Below, one piece after another: positions 38,310-46,718 of a stretch of DNA of 64,000 bases (its first letter is position 1; each line of letters opens with the position of its first letter). The stretch comes from Lachnospiraceae bacterium (GTDB lineage: Bacteria > Bacillota > Clostridia > Lachnospirales > Lachnospiraceae). The position numbers and the translations under genes were made by a program. The notes under the pieces are model-generated. The model searched no databases. It was not told the DNA's origin and saw only the letters and a list, made by a program, of their open reading frames with translations. The stretch covers positions 62,001 to 126,000 of the forward strand of contig CAJSZQ010000001.1 of NCBI GenBank assembly GCA_910574185.1. The letters run 5' to 3'.

Positions 38310-38438
38310 AGTACCTGGTATTATTTTACCATGTGGGAGCATCAACGTAAGATAGATGCTAGGATGAATAATTCTGCCCATTCTGGGCGATACAAATCTC
38401 CTGTTTTGAATATTCTTACAGGAAGGAGGGTAGAGAGA
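38310..38438 (+). promoter_or_regulatory. Leader with four consecutive hairpins
   Basis: Upstream of the 38439 gene: TGGTA/TACCA; AGCATC/GATGCT (38338-38360); GCCCA/TGGGC with a 3-nt loop; and TCCTGT/ACAGGA ending next to the ribosome-binding site GGAAGGAGGG. The last could mask the site. Candidate cis-regulatory RNA; no known riboswitch recognised. Confidence 0.4.
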
Positions 38439-38624
38439 TTGTACATTATTGCAACTTTAGGATGTGCAATCGTTGGTCTTATTGCTGTTGGTATGTACTA
38501 CCATTCCAAAAACCATACCGTTGACCAGATTTGCAATCATCCCGAATTGTCGGATGACAAAGTACGGTCAATCACCAGCATGATGACCAAGCAACATAAA
38601 AAGCTCTTTCAAAACAATAACTAA
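38439..38624 (+). CDS. Small membrane protein (plus-strand mini-gene)
   Basis: 61 aa. TTG start 9 bp after GGAAGGAGG; longer upstream frame has no site. One TM helix (IIATLGCAIVGLIAVGMYY), then a charged tail with HTVDQICNHPELSDDKVRSI. Opposite strand to surrounding operons, followed by a hairpin terminator at 38686. Confidence 0.7.
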   Translation: MYIIATLGCAIVGLIAVGMYYHSKNHTVDQICNHPELSDDKVRSITSMMTKQHKKLFQNNN

Positions 38625-38685
38625 TTATTTGATTCTCTAACCACTATTTATTTTGTATTTCAATTATTCATTTATTTTCTCCTTT

Positions 38686-38715
38686 GAGGACTGCTCTTTA
38701 TGACAGTCCTCTTTA
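38686..38715 (+). terminator. Terminator after the 38439 gene
   Basis: Perfect 8-bp stem GAGGACTG/CAGTCCTC with a 10-nt loop and a short T-rich tail. Confidence 0.6.
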
Positions 38716-38804
38716 TGGATATACAGTAAAATAAGAATTCAACCGCTTATTTTGTCAATATATAATTCTTTATTATTTAGAATGTTTAATATGTTGTATG
38801 CGTT

Positions 38805-39137
38805 TTATGTAATATCATCTTCATTTGGACATTCCATATAAGTAATTGGCATTTCCTTTGATTTTGCATACTTTATTTCCGATAAAGTTGATTCGCCAAT
38901 ATAACCATTCTTATTGATTACATAAATTTCATCAGCCATATCAATTTTTCTCTTGTGCATATCATCAAGCATTTCTTTTGTGCCTTCTGTCCAAACTTCT
39001 TCGTCTCCTGAATGACCAAATAATCCAACTGAAATGACAATATAGCCCTGTAAGGTTAATAATTTCTGTTGTTCTAAAAAATCTTCTTTAAACCTTGTGC
39101 TTCCACATAATGTAATTACTTTATATTTACCTACCAT
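38805..39137 (-). CDS. DUF4406/nucleoside deoxyribosyltransferase-like protein
   Basis: 110 aa. VITLCGSTRFKEDFLEQQKL near the start, MADEIYVINKNGYIG and ESTLSEIKYAKS near the end are the pattern of the nucleoside 2-deoxyribosyltransferase superfamily found in many phages. Second such protein in this phage (see 18854). Enzymatic activity unproven. Confidence 0.75.
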   Translation of the reverse strand: MVGKYKVITLCGSTRFKEDFLEQQKLLTLQGYIVISVGLFGHSGDEEVWTEGTKEMLDDMHKRKIDMADEIYVINKNGYIGESTLSEIKYAKSKEMPITYMECPNEDDIT

Positions 39138-39325
39138 TCCATTCTATTCCCCTTCCATAATTTCCAAAAAATACCTTCAATTTCAGATTTCGGTGCTTTA
39201 ACTGTACTGTCGTCCTTCATCCGAATCATGATAAAATCGCAATCTTCTCTTGCTTAAAAAATTTCTCCTTTGTTGATATTGATCTTACCACTAATATCTA
39301 CATTGTCTATAAATTTTACTTTCAA
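39131..39325 (-). pseudogene. Small phage gene interrupted by an in-frame TAA
   Basis: One frame runs MKVKFIDNVDISGKININKG then EIF-stop(TAA, 39254-39256)-AREDCDFIMIRMKDDSTVKA and on to KGNRMEW-stop. The two halves read as a single 64-residue protein; the second half has no start or ribosome-binding site of its own. A nonsense change is the simplest explanation. Confidence 0.55.
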
Positions 39326-39339
39326 TTACTAAATTCTTC

Positions 39340-39669
39340 TTATATCAATAATCTTTTCTTCTTTCTTGGATCGCAAAATTCTCTATTCAATCTCTTAATT
39401 AATTCAACATCTGCAATATGATTTTTCTTTCCACTATTTCTAAAGTCATATATCTTGTATGCTTCGTTATAAACTTCATTCAAAACACCTAAATCATTAC
39501 AAATACAACGTAATTCTGTAACACCTTCTAGCTGATTACTGGACATATTCTGATTTTCTTTTTTATCTCCACTTGCCACATAAGACCACCAATCAGCTCT
39601 GATCTGTAAGTATGCCAATTCTTCCGCAAATTTCTTAACTAACTCCTTCTTTGTAATAAATAATCTCAA
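39340..39669 (-). CDS. Hypothetical phage protein
   Basis: 109 aa. TTG start chosen because GAGGTGAT lies just upstream; the upstream ATG would place that site inside the gene. Helical, basic C-terminus (RREFCDP-type RNREFCDPRKKKR). Not recognised. Confidence 0.6.
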   Translation of the reverse strand: MRLFITKKELVKKFAEELAYLQIRADWWSYVASGDKKENQNMSSNQLEGVTELRCICNDLGVLNEVYNEAYKIYDFRNSGKKNHIADVELIKRLNREFCDPRKKKRLLI

Positions 39670-39691
39670 AATATCACCTCTTGTTTTTGTA

Positions 39692-40093
39692 TTAATCAAT
39701 AGTTTTTACATTCACAGGAATCCACATATTAGGATTAAAGTTGAGTGTATACTTATATTTTGAAACTGCATTTGCTCCCAAGTTCAGATCTTCAACAACA
39801 TAAGTCACATTATCACTCAGTCCAACAAAATGTTTTACATATGTACCACCATCTTCCACAATAATTTCAAGCTGATTATCATCTACATCTGCAGTGATTG
39901 ACATTTTGCCTGTCATTTGGAACAGAACATCACCCTCAATACAATTGATTACTGTGAGCTGACGTACCACATTAAAATTATCTGCTTCCTGAGTCAAATT
40001 GTAATTAACTCTTTCTGCTTCTGTTTCACATCCTGTTAATATGCTTATTGCTAAAATTCCTGCTATTAATAAACCAAAAATTTTCTTCTTCAA
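39692..40093 (-). CDS. Phage beta-sandwich lipoprotein
   Basis: 133 aa. Signal peptide with lipobox ISILTGC (Cys about 22), mature part beta-rich: NYNLTQEADNFNVVRQLTVI, GDVLFQMTGKMSI, HFVGLSDNVTYVVEDL, NPNMWIPVNV. Matches a small lipoprotein family common in Firmicutes siphoviruses, function unknown, probably surface-anchored during infection or lysogeny. TTG start after AGGAG. Confidence 0.85.
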   Translation of the reverse strand: MKKKIFGLLIAGILAISILTGCETEAERVNYNLTQEADNFNVVRQLTVINCIEGDVLFQMTGKMSITADVDDNQLEIIVEDGGTYVKHFVGLSDNVTYVVEDLNLGANAVSKYKYTLNFNPNMWIPVNVKTID

Positions 40094-40152
40094 TATCTCA
40101 TTCTCCTCTATTTATATTTTTTTATCTTTTAAATTTCGGATTCAACTACTTT

Positions 40153-40569
40153 TTAAAAATGCCTTTCTATATACCTTTTATCAACAAATAATTCATCTTT
40201 ATTATGAATATTTCTTAAATTGCTACTATTAAGAGAAACTGGATTCCCATAATAGCCACTCCAAGAACCACAACCCCAAACCCTCACAGTTCCATCCATA
40301 TAAATATAATCAATCTGATAAGCAGGTTTGTCACAACATTGCCAATAAGGTATAACAAAACAATTATCCTTATTTGCATTCTTCAAATGCTCTGGTATTG
40401 AATCCCAAATATTACAGGTATCTTGAATTTCTTGTAATGTATGTCCGTTATTAAGCATTTCATTAGCTTTGTTTATTCTTTTATGTCTATCCTCGTGCTT
40501 TAAATAGCTCTCTTCTGAATCAAACAAAACACCACAATCTGAGCATTTATATCTGATTACCTTTCTCAT
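40153..40569 (-). CDS. C2H2-like zinc-finger phage protein
   Basis: 138 aa. N-terminal YKCSDCGVLFDSEESYLKHEDRH is a CxxC...HxxxH zinc finger; the remainder includes FVIPYWQCCDKPAYQIDYIY. Such proteins are frequent in phage accessory regions; DNA or protein binding is possible. Confidence 0.7.
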   Translation of the reverse strand: MRKVIRYKCSDCGVLFDSEESYLKHEDRHKRINKANEMLNNGHTLQEIQDTCNIWDSIPEHLKNANKDNCFVIPYWQCCDKPAYQIDYIYMDGTVRVWGCGSWSGYYGNPVSLNSSNLRNIHNKDELFVDKRYIERHF

Positions 40570-40615
40570 AATACCACCTCTTCAAACCTTGAAATCGCGC
40601 TCTCAATGCTTCTCT

Positions 40616-41188
40616 TTATAATCTCAATCCTATATAATGTAATGGAACAATATCTATACCAAGTCCTGCGTTTTTTAACCTGTCATATATACCTAATCCA
40701 TAACCATCAATTTCACATTGTATCTGTCCAACTCCATACTTACGAATAATCGCCGGAATATAACAAATAGCCTCATCGGGATTTTCATATTTTTTTACAT
40801 AGCCAATCTCATTTATTAAATCATTTACCTTAACCTCTATTTCTGGTCTACCTCATCTACCTATATCTGTTACAATAGATATGATAGTTTTTGCATTACA
40901 TTTGGCATGTTCCTGTCCCCTTTTATCTTTCTCTCTTTCCCTTTGCAAATATTCTTCATATTGCTTTTGGCGTTCTCTTTCGATATGATTGTCAATACAA
41001 ACTGTTACCCTATAAAATTCTGAATCATATTTTTCCTCTTTAGGTCGTCCCTTACAATCTTCTCTATTGTAATTACATCCATCACAAGGATTTTTACCAT
41101 CATTAATAAGCAGCCAACACAACTGTCCATCCATTTTACATGTAGGCGGTATATATCCTTGGTTGATACACATTTTTTTGTAATCTAT
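40616..41188 (-). pseudogene. Phage gene split by an in-frame TGA (RNase H-like C-half)
   Basis: The frame starts at ATA (41186-41188, 7 bp from GGAGG; next ATG at 41173), runs to TIISIVTDIGR, meets TGA at 40853-40855, then continues without another stop for 78 residues (GRPEIEVKVNDLINEIGYVK ... DGYGLGIYDRLKNAG). The second part lacks any start. It resembles the GxGxxDxL end of terminase or RNase H-like nucleases (weak). TGG to TGA nonsense change likely; readthrough not excluded. Confidence 0.6.
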
Positions 41189-41215
41189 AATATCGCCTCC
41201 TCATTTACTCAATTT

Positions 41216-41563
41216 CTATTTCTTTACTCTCTGCCCACAATTACCACAATAATTATCATATTTACTGAGCTGATTTTGACATTTAGGACAGAGTAACAAA
41301 TGACGTATTCTTGAGCCAATATCATAATCTTCTCTTATCGGTTCTATAACTTCATCCCTATCTTTTCCATAAGAAATTATTTTCTTCTCAGTAGATATCC
41401 TTACTTGTCCATGTTCCCAATCAATTCCTGAGTGAATACCTGTTATACCAGTAGCAGCTCTGGAACCAATCGAAGACTCTGAGAGCGTCACCAAAACTAG
41501 ATTATCACCATGTCCTGTATCGCAAAGAAAATCTACTTGTTTTTTTAGTTCTGACAATACCAC
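41216..41563 (-). CDS. Zinc-ribbon phage protein
   Basis: 115 aa. N-terminal LVTLSESSIGSRAATGITGI and FDWEHGQ-type IDWEHGQVRI, C-terminal CPKCQ...CGNCG zinc ribbon. Known conserved phage pattern, function unknown. GTG start after AGGAG. Confidence 0.7.
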   Translation of the reverse strand: MVLSELKKQVDFLCDTGHGDNLVLVTLSESSIGSRAATGITGIHSGIDWEHGQVRISTEKKIISYGKDRDEVIEPIREDYDIGSRIRHLLLCPKCQNQLSKYDNYCGNCGQRVKK

Positions 41564-41578
41564 TTATATGTTCTCCTT

Positions 41579-41893
41579 TTATCCAATAGTAAATCCACAA
41601 AATCCTTTTATAAAATCAGGTTCTTCAATTTGGAAATAACGATCTTTGTCACGATTATATTCAAACCACCATCTTTTGCTTGCTGGATTATATAGACCCT
41701 CTTCACATTCTTCTATAAGCGCATAATTGTAGCAGGTTTCATTTATATCACAACAATTTCCTGATACAGACGAATAACCATCTTCAAATTCAGAATACCA
41801 ACCAACAAGTCTGCTAGAACCAAACTCAGGAAACTTGGTTTGCTCATCATAATTTAAATCTGTCATTACCATTACTGTATATATTTTGTTCAA
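41579..41893 (-). CDS. Hypothetical phage protein
   Basis: 104 aa from TTG at 41893, directly behind GGAGGTG; an ATG further up would contain that site. Contains RLVGWYSEFEDGYSSVSGNC and YALIEECEEGLYNPA, a pattern seen in phage accessory proteins. Confidence 0.6.
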   Translation of the reverse strand: MNKIYTVMVMTDLNYDEQTKFPEFGSSRLVGWYSEFEDGYSSVSGNCCDINETCYNYALIEECEEGLYNPASKRWWFEYNRDKDRYFQIEEPDFIKGFCGFTIG

Positions 41894-41925
41894 ATTAACA
41901 CCTCCGTCCATATGAAACCAAGATT

Positions 41926-42282
41926 CTAAGACCATTCTATATAACCTTTACCACCACAAAATTTATCTCCGTTCATCGTTATATTGAAATAAATATGATC
42001 GTCTTCTTTTTTAAAATATTTTCCGTATAATTCTAAAAGATTGCAAGTATATGAAAGCAATCTATTAGAATAATCTCGTTTCAAATAATTTTGTTCACTA
42101 ATATATTCTTTAAAATCAAAATCATATTCTTCATAGAAGATATTATCATCACAATCATTAACTTCTATTTTTACTTCATTATAATTTAAATATACTGATG
42201 CTTTTATGAATAAACAGTATCCATCATAACTGCATTGGCCCTTTGATAGCAATTCTATAATTTTTTGTACATACCAATTCAT
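41926..42282 (-). CDS. Hypothetical acidic phage protein
   Basis: 118 aa, Asp/Glu/Tyr-rich; not recognised. Weak ribosome-binding site. Confidence 0.55.
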   Translation of the reverse strand: MNWYVQKIIELLSKGQCSYDGYCLFIKASVYLNYNEVKIEVNDCDDNIFYEEYDFDFKEYISEQNYLKRDYSNRLLSYTCNLLELYGKYFKKEDDHIYFNITMNGDKFCGGKGYIEWS

Positions 42283-42305
42283 CTTTTTAATAATCAGATT
42301 CTTCT

Positions 42306-42518
42306 TTAATTCACACAGCCTAAATTCCTTGCAACATTAAACATCTGTAGTAGATTTTTCTTTTGTTGTTCTTTAAAATACTTACTATCTGCTTCTGGGA
42401 ATAACCAACTACTAATCGAATCAAGAAATGATTGAGCTAGTCCATAATATCCATGATAGACATGTTTTGGAAGGTATTCTTCCATCCCTTCAACTTCATA
42501 TATATGTAATTCTTCTAT
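42306..42518 (-). CDS. Small phage protein, probable ATA start
   Basis: 70 aa. In-frame ATA at 42516-42518 is 6 bp from GGAGGTG and has a stop codon right before it; the first ATG is 10 codons later with no usable site. Reads EELHIYEVEGMEEYLPKHVY then YYGLAQSFLDSISSWLFPE. Unknown function. Confidence 0.6.
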   Translation of the reverse strand: MEELHIYEVEGMEEYLPKHVYHGYYGLAQSFLDSISSWLFPEADSKYFKEQQKKNLLQMFNVARNLGCVN

Positions 42519-42590
42519 TTACTTCACCTCCAAAAACCAACAAAATTAAAAATTCTAATTCCCGGATTAAACTAAATTGAAACAAAATTA

Positions 42591-42619
42591 TTGACAAATA
42601 TTCCCAATTTTGTTATTAT
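42591..42619 (+). promoter_or_regulatory. Consensus promoter of the 42708 mini-gene
   Basis: TTGACA (42591-42596), 17-bp spacer, TATTAT (42614-42619). Confidence 0.8.
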
Positions 42620-42707
42620 ATTTGCAGATACAAGGCAGATTAAGATTTCAGACTATTAATATACAAAGGATAAACATACATCGCCAGAATGAAAGGGGTA
42701 CAGTCGT

Positions 42708-42869
42708 ATGATTTATTTTTGTATAATTTTAATAGTTTTTTATTTATCTTTTTGTTTTTTAATTTGTAAAAAGAAAAATGAAAATTTTGATATTAAGCTG
42801 AAAATAAACTTTCTACATATTTTCCAGATTGAATTAAGCTACAAATCGTCCAAAAAGAAAAAACAATAA
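42708..42869 (+). CDS. Small membrane protein with Lys-rich tail
   Basis: 53 aa. N-terminal TM helix (MIYFCIILIVFYLSFCFLIC), then FDIKLKINF and a tail ending KKKKQ. AAAGGGG precedes the ATG. Same design as the 47762 gene. Own promoter at 42591. Confidence 0.7.
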   Translation: MIYFCIILIVFYLSFCFLICKKKNENFDIKLKINFLHIFQIELSYKSSKKKKQ

Positions 42870-42928
42870 TTCTATATAAAAGCAAAATTCTACTTGCTCA
42901 AACTACATGAAACTTATCAACTTCGTTT

Positions 42929-43693
42929 CTAATCTTTTATCATGTATTCTTCATTTATCTCAAAGCCAATCCATTTTCTATTTAACTTTTCTGCCACTCT
43001 TCCTGTTGTACCCGAACCGATAAACGGATCTAATATTAAATCTTCTTCTTTTGATAACATTTTTATTAAATACTCTGGGACTTCAGGAGGAAACATTGCT
43101 GGATGATTGTACCCTTTTTCAACCTTTGATGTACCACACACAATTACGTCCGTACATCTGGCAATTCCTGATTTTGCTTGATTCTGTCCTCTATGAACAT
43201 ATCCATTATTACTTTCTTCAAATTTGCTTTGCTCAAATCCAATTCTATTACTAATACTTCCATTTGCTTTTGGATTACAAAAAGGCTTATTAGTCAGACT
43301 AAACCACTTGATACTTTCCCATGCTCTGCGTGGCCTCTTTATGCTTCCCATAGGCGGGCTATCTGGTTTGTACCAAATTAATTCTTCGCACTCAATCCAT
43401 CCGTCTTCTCTGAGAACGTCTACTGTTTTTGCTACATAATTCGATATCTGTCCATTTTTTATATGTGGACGTATATTTATACACACACTGGCATTTTCTT
43501 TAAGTTTATTTTTCAATAATCTCATCCAACTCACTGTCCACATTGGATAATCTATTTCAGGAATACTATTATAATATTTTTTTCTCTGTTCTACATACGG
43601 AGGTGATGTGATCACTAATGCAACTGAATTATTGTCTAAGTTTTTTATTCCATCAAAACAATCCATGTAATATGTTTTATTTATTTCTATAAT
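42929..43693 (-). CDS. DNA methyltransferase (SPPY type, N4/N6), probable ATT start
   Basis: 254 aa. Motif IV TSPPY near residue 32, motif I DPFIGSGTTGR near the C-terminus (beta-class order). SPPY suggests N4-cytosine or N6-adenine modification. The first ATG (43666) leaves out the expected beta strand; upstream IIEINKTYYMDC fits the family start, and ATT at 43691-43693 is 7 bp from GAGAGG. It overlaps the previous small gene. Probably protects phage DNA. Confidence 0.88.
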   Translation of the reverse strand: MIEINKTYYMDCFDGIKNLDNNSVALVITSPPYVEQRKKYYNSIPEIDYPMWTVSWMRLLKNKLKENASVCINIRPHIKNGQISNYVAKTVDVLREDGWIECEELIWYKPDSPPMGSIKRPRRAWESIKWFSLTNKPFCNPKANGSISNRIGFEQSKFEESNNGYVHRGQNQAKSGIARCTDVIVCGTSKVEKGYNHPAMFPPEVPEYLIKMLSKEEDLILDPFIGSGTTGRVAEKLNRKWIGFEINEEYMIKD

Positions 43694-43827
43694 TTTATTT
43701 CCTCTCTTTTCTGTTCAAAAATCTCTAATATGAAATTATTATAATCTTCAAATGTACAATTATTTCTATCCTCTATAAAATCATTCCATTGTCGTAACGC
43801 TTCACATAAAAATTCTTCAAAATTCAA
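43687..43827 (-). CDS. Small hypothetical protein
   Basis: 46 aa, TTG start 7 bp after GAGGGA, acidic: NFEEFLCEALRQWNDFIEDR. Its stop overlaps the start of the methyltransferase by 7 bp, which suggests translational coupling. Confidence 0.6.
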   Translation of the reverse strand: MNFEEFLCEALRQWNDFIEDRNNCTFEDYNNFILEIFEQKREEIKL

Positions 43828-43867
43828 AAACAATTCCCTCTTTTCTTTAAAGCTCTGGTTTCAAGTC

Positions 43868-44629
43868 CTACTCTAACCACTTGTTATCCAGATAATAAAA
43901 TCCAAATACACAGCCACAAATCAGTACAATCCAAAATATCCAAAATAAAACTACTCTACCACCAGACTCCAACTTTTTAACTGTTTCTTCTATGTTCTTA
44001 TTGATGTAAAATTGAGTATTATCTAATATAGTCTGATCTCTTAAATCTGTAAAAATTGTTCCTGTGTAATTAGTACCTACACCATAATATTTATATCTGA
44101 AATGACTTGATTCTTTGATAGTGTCTATATAATCTGTATTTGGTAAATCAATCTTGTTACTGTCAAAAGTGATCCCACAAAAAGAAATTTTATCGCATCT
44201 TTTATCTTCACTACTAACTCTATCCCAAGTCCAATATGTTTCTTTTCTAGTATGTGTCTTTCCATTACTATCTTTGTATGTAACAATGCGAGTATGCTTT
44301 GTATATTTTTCTTTAACTTTTTCAATATACATATACTCTCCGCCAATTTCAGGATAAGTAACTGTATCGACCGCAATTAAATCACCATATACAAAAGCAT
44401 TACCTACATTTGTATCCATACCATACTGAAACAAATCTGTATTATCTATTTTCACTGCCTTATTGTAAATTTCATTTGCGTCTAGCTGGTATTCTGAAAT
44501 CTTGCTAGAAATCAGAACACCAAGCAGTAACATCACAGCTATAATAGAAATACTTGCTAAAATTTCTCTTTTGGTAATTTCAAAATCGCCAAAATCAAAT
44601 CCATTCTTTCTATAACTATATCTACTCAT
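43868..44629 (-). CDS. Membrane protein paired with LemA
   Basis: 253 aa. TM helix at 24-44 (REILASISIIAVMLLLGVLI), large outside domain with NAFVYGDLIAVDTVTYPEIG and KTHTRKETYWTWDRV, C-terminal TM (VVLFWIFWIVLICGCVFGFY). Two bp after LemA. The layout resembles membrane proteins encoded next to LemA in bacteria. Role in phage unknown. Confidence 0.75.
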   Translation of the reverse strand: MSRYSYRKNGFDFGDFEITKREILASISIIAVMLLLGVLISSKISEYQLDANEIYNKAVKIDNTDLFQYGMDTNVGNAFVYGDLIAVDTVTYPEIGGEYMYIEKVKEKYTKHTRIVTYKDSNGKTHTRKETYWTWDRVSSEDKRCDKISFCGITFDSNKIDLPNTDYIDTIKESSHFRYKYYGVGTNYTGTIFTDLRDQTILDNTQFYINKNIEETVKKLESGGRVVLFWIFWIVLICGCVFGFYYLDNKWLE

Positions 44630-44631
44630 AC

Positions 44632-45183
44632 TTATTCTCCAAACAAATTTTTAGGTGCTGTTTCAGGTGCATCATAATCCAAATATGTATAACTCTGTTT
44701 TTCATATCCAAGCATATTTAGAAAAATTCTTGTCGGAAATGCCTTTACATACCTGTTATATTCCTTGATTTGTTTGTTATAATTACTTCTATATTCAGCA
44801 ATCAAATTTTCAGTCATTGCCAATTCATTCATAAGCTGCTTATAATTTTCATTTGACTTCAGCTCTGGATATGCTTCTGAAACTGCTGTAATGGCTGTTG
44901 TCACATTTTCAATATCACCGGCTGATCCACGCCCCTCTGCGATAGCTGTCAATGTTTCAGATTCATGCTTATCATACTGCTTCACACAATCAGCAAGGTT
45001 GTACACCAAATCTACTCTTCGTTTCTCCTGAACTTTAATATCTGACTGCGCTGTATTTACCTGTTCTTCTAAAGCAAATGCTCTATTCTGAGAACTCTGC
45101 ACGCCAAATATGCAAAGTAGTATAACAGCGACAACACCTGCTCCAATGATTAACGGTAACTTCCAATTTGTTTTCTTGTTCAT
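44632..45183 (-). CDS. lemA: LemA-family protein
   Basis: 183 aa from the ATG behind AAAAGGAG (an upstream in-frame ATG lacks a site). N-terminal TM, then long alpha-helical domain: VNTAQSDIKVQEKRRVDLVYNL, YPELKSNENYKQLMNEL, NRYVKAFPTRIFLNMLGY, the LemA pattern. Helical membrane-anchored protein, function unclear; unusual in a phage. Confidence 0.88.
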   Translation of the reverse strand: MNKKTNWKLPLIIGAGVVAVILLCIFGVQSSQNRAFALEEQVNTAQSDIKVQEKRRVDLVYNLADCVKQYDKHESETLTAIAEGRGSAGDIENVTTAITAVSEAYPELKSNENYKQLMNELAMTENLIAEYRSNYNKQIKEYNRYVKAFPTRIFLNMLGYEKQSYTYLDYDAPETAPKNLFGE

Positions 45184-45221
45184 AAATTTCTTTCTCCTTT
45201 TAAATTTTATAGATAATACTA

Positions 45222-45250
45222 TTGACAATCATTATTTAACGTATTATAAT
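45222..45250 (+). promoter_or_regulatory. Perfect sigma-A promoter of the 45295 gene
   Basis: TTGACA (45222-45227), exactly 17 bp, TATAAT (45245-45250); GGAGG before the ATG. Confidence 0.9.
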
Positions 45251-45294
45251 TCAACGTGTAATATTTAAATGTTTGATTTTAGGAGGTATGTAAT

Positions 45295-45696
45295 ATGTTG
45301 ACTTATGCGAATTTTTGCAGCTCATTTACATTTAAAAATTGTGTGGGCAATTCTGATGCACAGGCAGTTTTCGATTCACTTTGCAAGCCTGAGAACATTT
45401 ATAACATGATTAGTTTTACAAATTTAAAACTACCAGCTATTAGTGGTATCGCAAAAAATTTAGAAAGCAGTTTCGCTCATACACCTCAATTCCCTTTAAC
45501 CGATCATAAAAACCGGCAAATCGTTGGACGGATGGTAAAATTTATCCTAGGACATTTTGGATATGAGCCTTTAGTTGGTGGACTTGATGAACGGGCAAGA
45601 TTGCGAAACTTTTCAGAAGCAAAACTTTTTAAAACAGCAAGTGTTTATGAACTGAAAAATGCACCTATTAACTCAATTGTAATGCAAATTATCTAA
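45295..45696 (+). CDS. Strongly expressed plus-strand protein of unknown function
   Basis: 133 aa. ANFCSSFTFKNCVGNSDAQA near the start; VGRMVKFILGHFGYEPLVGG then LDERARLRNFSEAKLFKTAS near the end, a C-terminal block I associate with uncharacterised Clostridia mobile-element proteins. Perfect consensus promoter, strong ribosome-binding site, opposite strand to neighbours. Candidate lysogenic-conversion or regulatory gene. Confidence 0.8.
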   Translation: MLTYANFCSSFTFKNCVGNSDAQAVFDSLCKPENIYNMISFTNLKLPAISGIAKNLESSFAHTPQFPLTDHKNRQIVGRMVKFILGHFGYEPLVGGLDERARLRNFSEAKLFKTASVYELKNAPINSIVMQII

Positions 45697-45708
45697 ATAT
45701 TCCTTCGC

Positions 45709-45744
45709 ATCCCAATGTGTTTGTTTATATAAGCACATTGGGAT
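45709..45744. terminator. Hairpin after the 45295 gene
   Basis: Perfect 11-bp stem ATCCCAATGTG/CACATTGGGAT, 14-nt loop; no clear T-tract on either strand. Lies between convergent genes. Confidence 0.5.
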
Positions 45745-45770
45745 TATCCAATGAAATGAAAAGTTCATCC

Positions 45771-46259
45771 CTATTTATCCTTAAATCCAGATGAATACTC
45801 AGCTTTGTTATCTTGATATATTGTGATTTCTTTGTCACTCATTCCTACATATTCAAGTTCATATTTTTTAATGTAAGCATCCATCGATTTAGGGTTTGCC
45901 TCACCAAAAGAAGGAAATGGGAATGTTGTTTTATTTCTAAAATCCATTCTTCCATTTTCCTCTGGATTATAATCATAACCCTTTCTCCTGCATATAAATT
46001 TATCAAATTCAATACCATTTGCTCTCTGCCAACAAATTGCTGAAAAAATGTTAAACTCATAAGAGCTTTCAGCTAGGCGATTATATGTAACATAATCAAT
46101 TAAAATATCTGCCCAAGGATATTTCTTACTTCTAAATATCATTCCTGTTTTATATTTCTCTTTATATTTCATAGAACCATTTACCATATCTTTTTTAGTG
46201 TAATTTGCCATTGTTCTCGTACAAGGAAGAATCTGCTTACCGCCTGTCGTAAACGCCAT
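45771..46259 (-). CDS. Hypothetical phage protein
   Basis: 162 aa. Contains WADILIDYVTYNRLAESSYE and AICWQRANGIEFDKF. The frame continues upstream (GDTCLTNFNDSLKTVG) to a stop at about 46320, so the true N-terminus is uncertain. Not recognised. Confidence 0.55.
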   Translation of the reverse strand: MAFTTGGKQILPCTRTMANYTKKDMVNGSMKYKEKYKTGMIFRSKKYPWADILIDYVTYNRLAESSYEFNIFSAICWQRANGIEFDKFICRRKGYDYNPEENGRMDFRNKTTFPFPSFGEANPKSMDAYIKKYELEYVGMSDKEITIYQDNKAEYSSGFKDK

Positions 46260-46322
46260 TCCTACCGTTTTTAGGGAGTCGTTAAAATTGGTAAGGCAAG
46301 TATCTCCCGAATTAACATATTA

Positions 46323-46671
46323 TTAATTTTCTGCTTCAGATAATAATTCTTTGGAATTGTTTTTCATAAACTGGCTTACCTTTATATATCCTTCTGTATT
46401 ATTCTGTATTATTCTTTTCTCCAAACCCTCTAAATTTTACTCTAGCTGGATAAACATCAATAATTTTACCCTCATCAATCTCAGTGACTATTGCCCAGCC
46501 AAACGTATGTAAAATCATATTAATCCACCAAAGCAATCCATTATTCCTAAATTCATCCCATGATTTTCTATTTACCATTTTTATAGGCTCATACTTATCA
46601 CATGTGCTATTAGGCGAACAATAACATATATCATGTTTATGTTCATAATTTCCACAAATTTGTGCTGCCAT
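46323..46671 (-). pseudogene. Phage gene frameshifted by a 10-bp tandem duplication
   Basis: ATG at 46671 after AAGGAG; reads to FRGFGEKNNTE-stop (46399, 90 aa). The plus strand has CTGTATTATT twice in tandem (46394-46413). Removing one copy restores a frame continuing EGYIKVSQFMKNNSKELLSE to a stop at 46323. So the present copy is truncated by about 22 residues. Cys-containing N-terminus (CGNYEHKHDICYC). Confidence 0.6.
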
Positions 46672-46718
46672 TTTATTTACTCCTTCCCAATGAAACCGAT
46701 GTTTAATCTTATATATAT

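Noticed and set aside
40853-40855. Recoded TGA (alternative genetic code) in the phage
   Set aside because: Other phage genes use TGA as a normal stop and TGG for Trp; one case does not support recoding.
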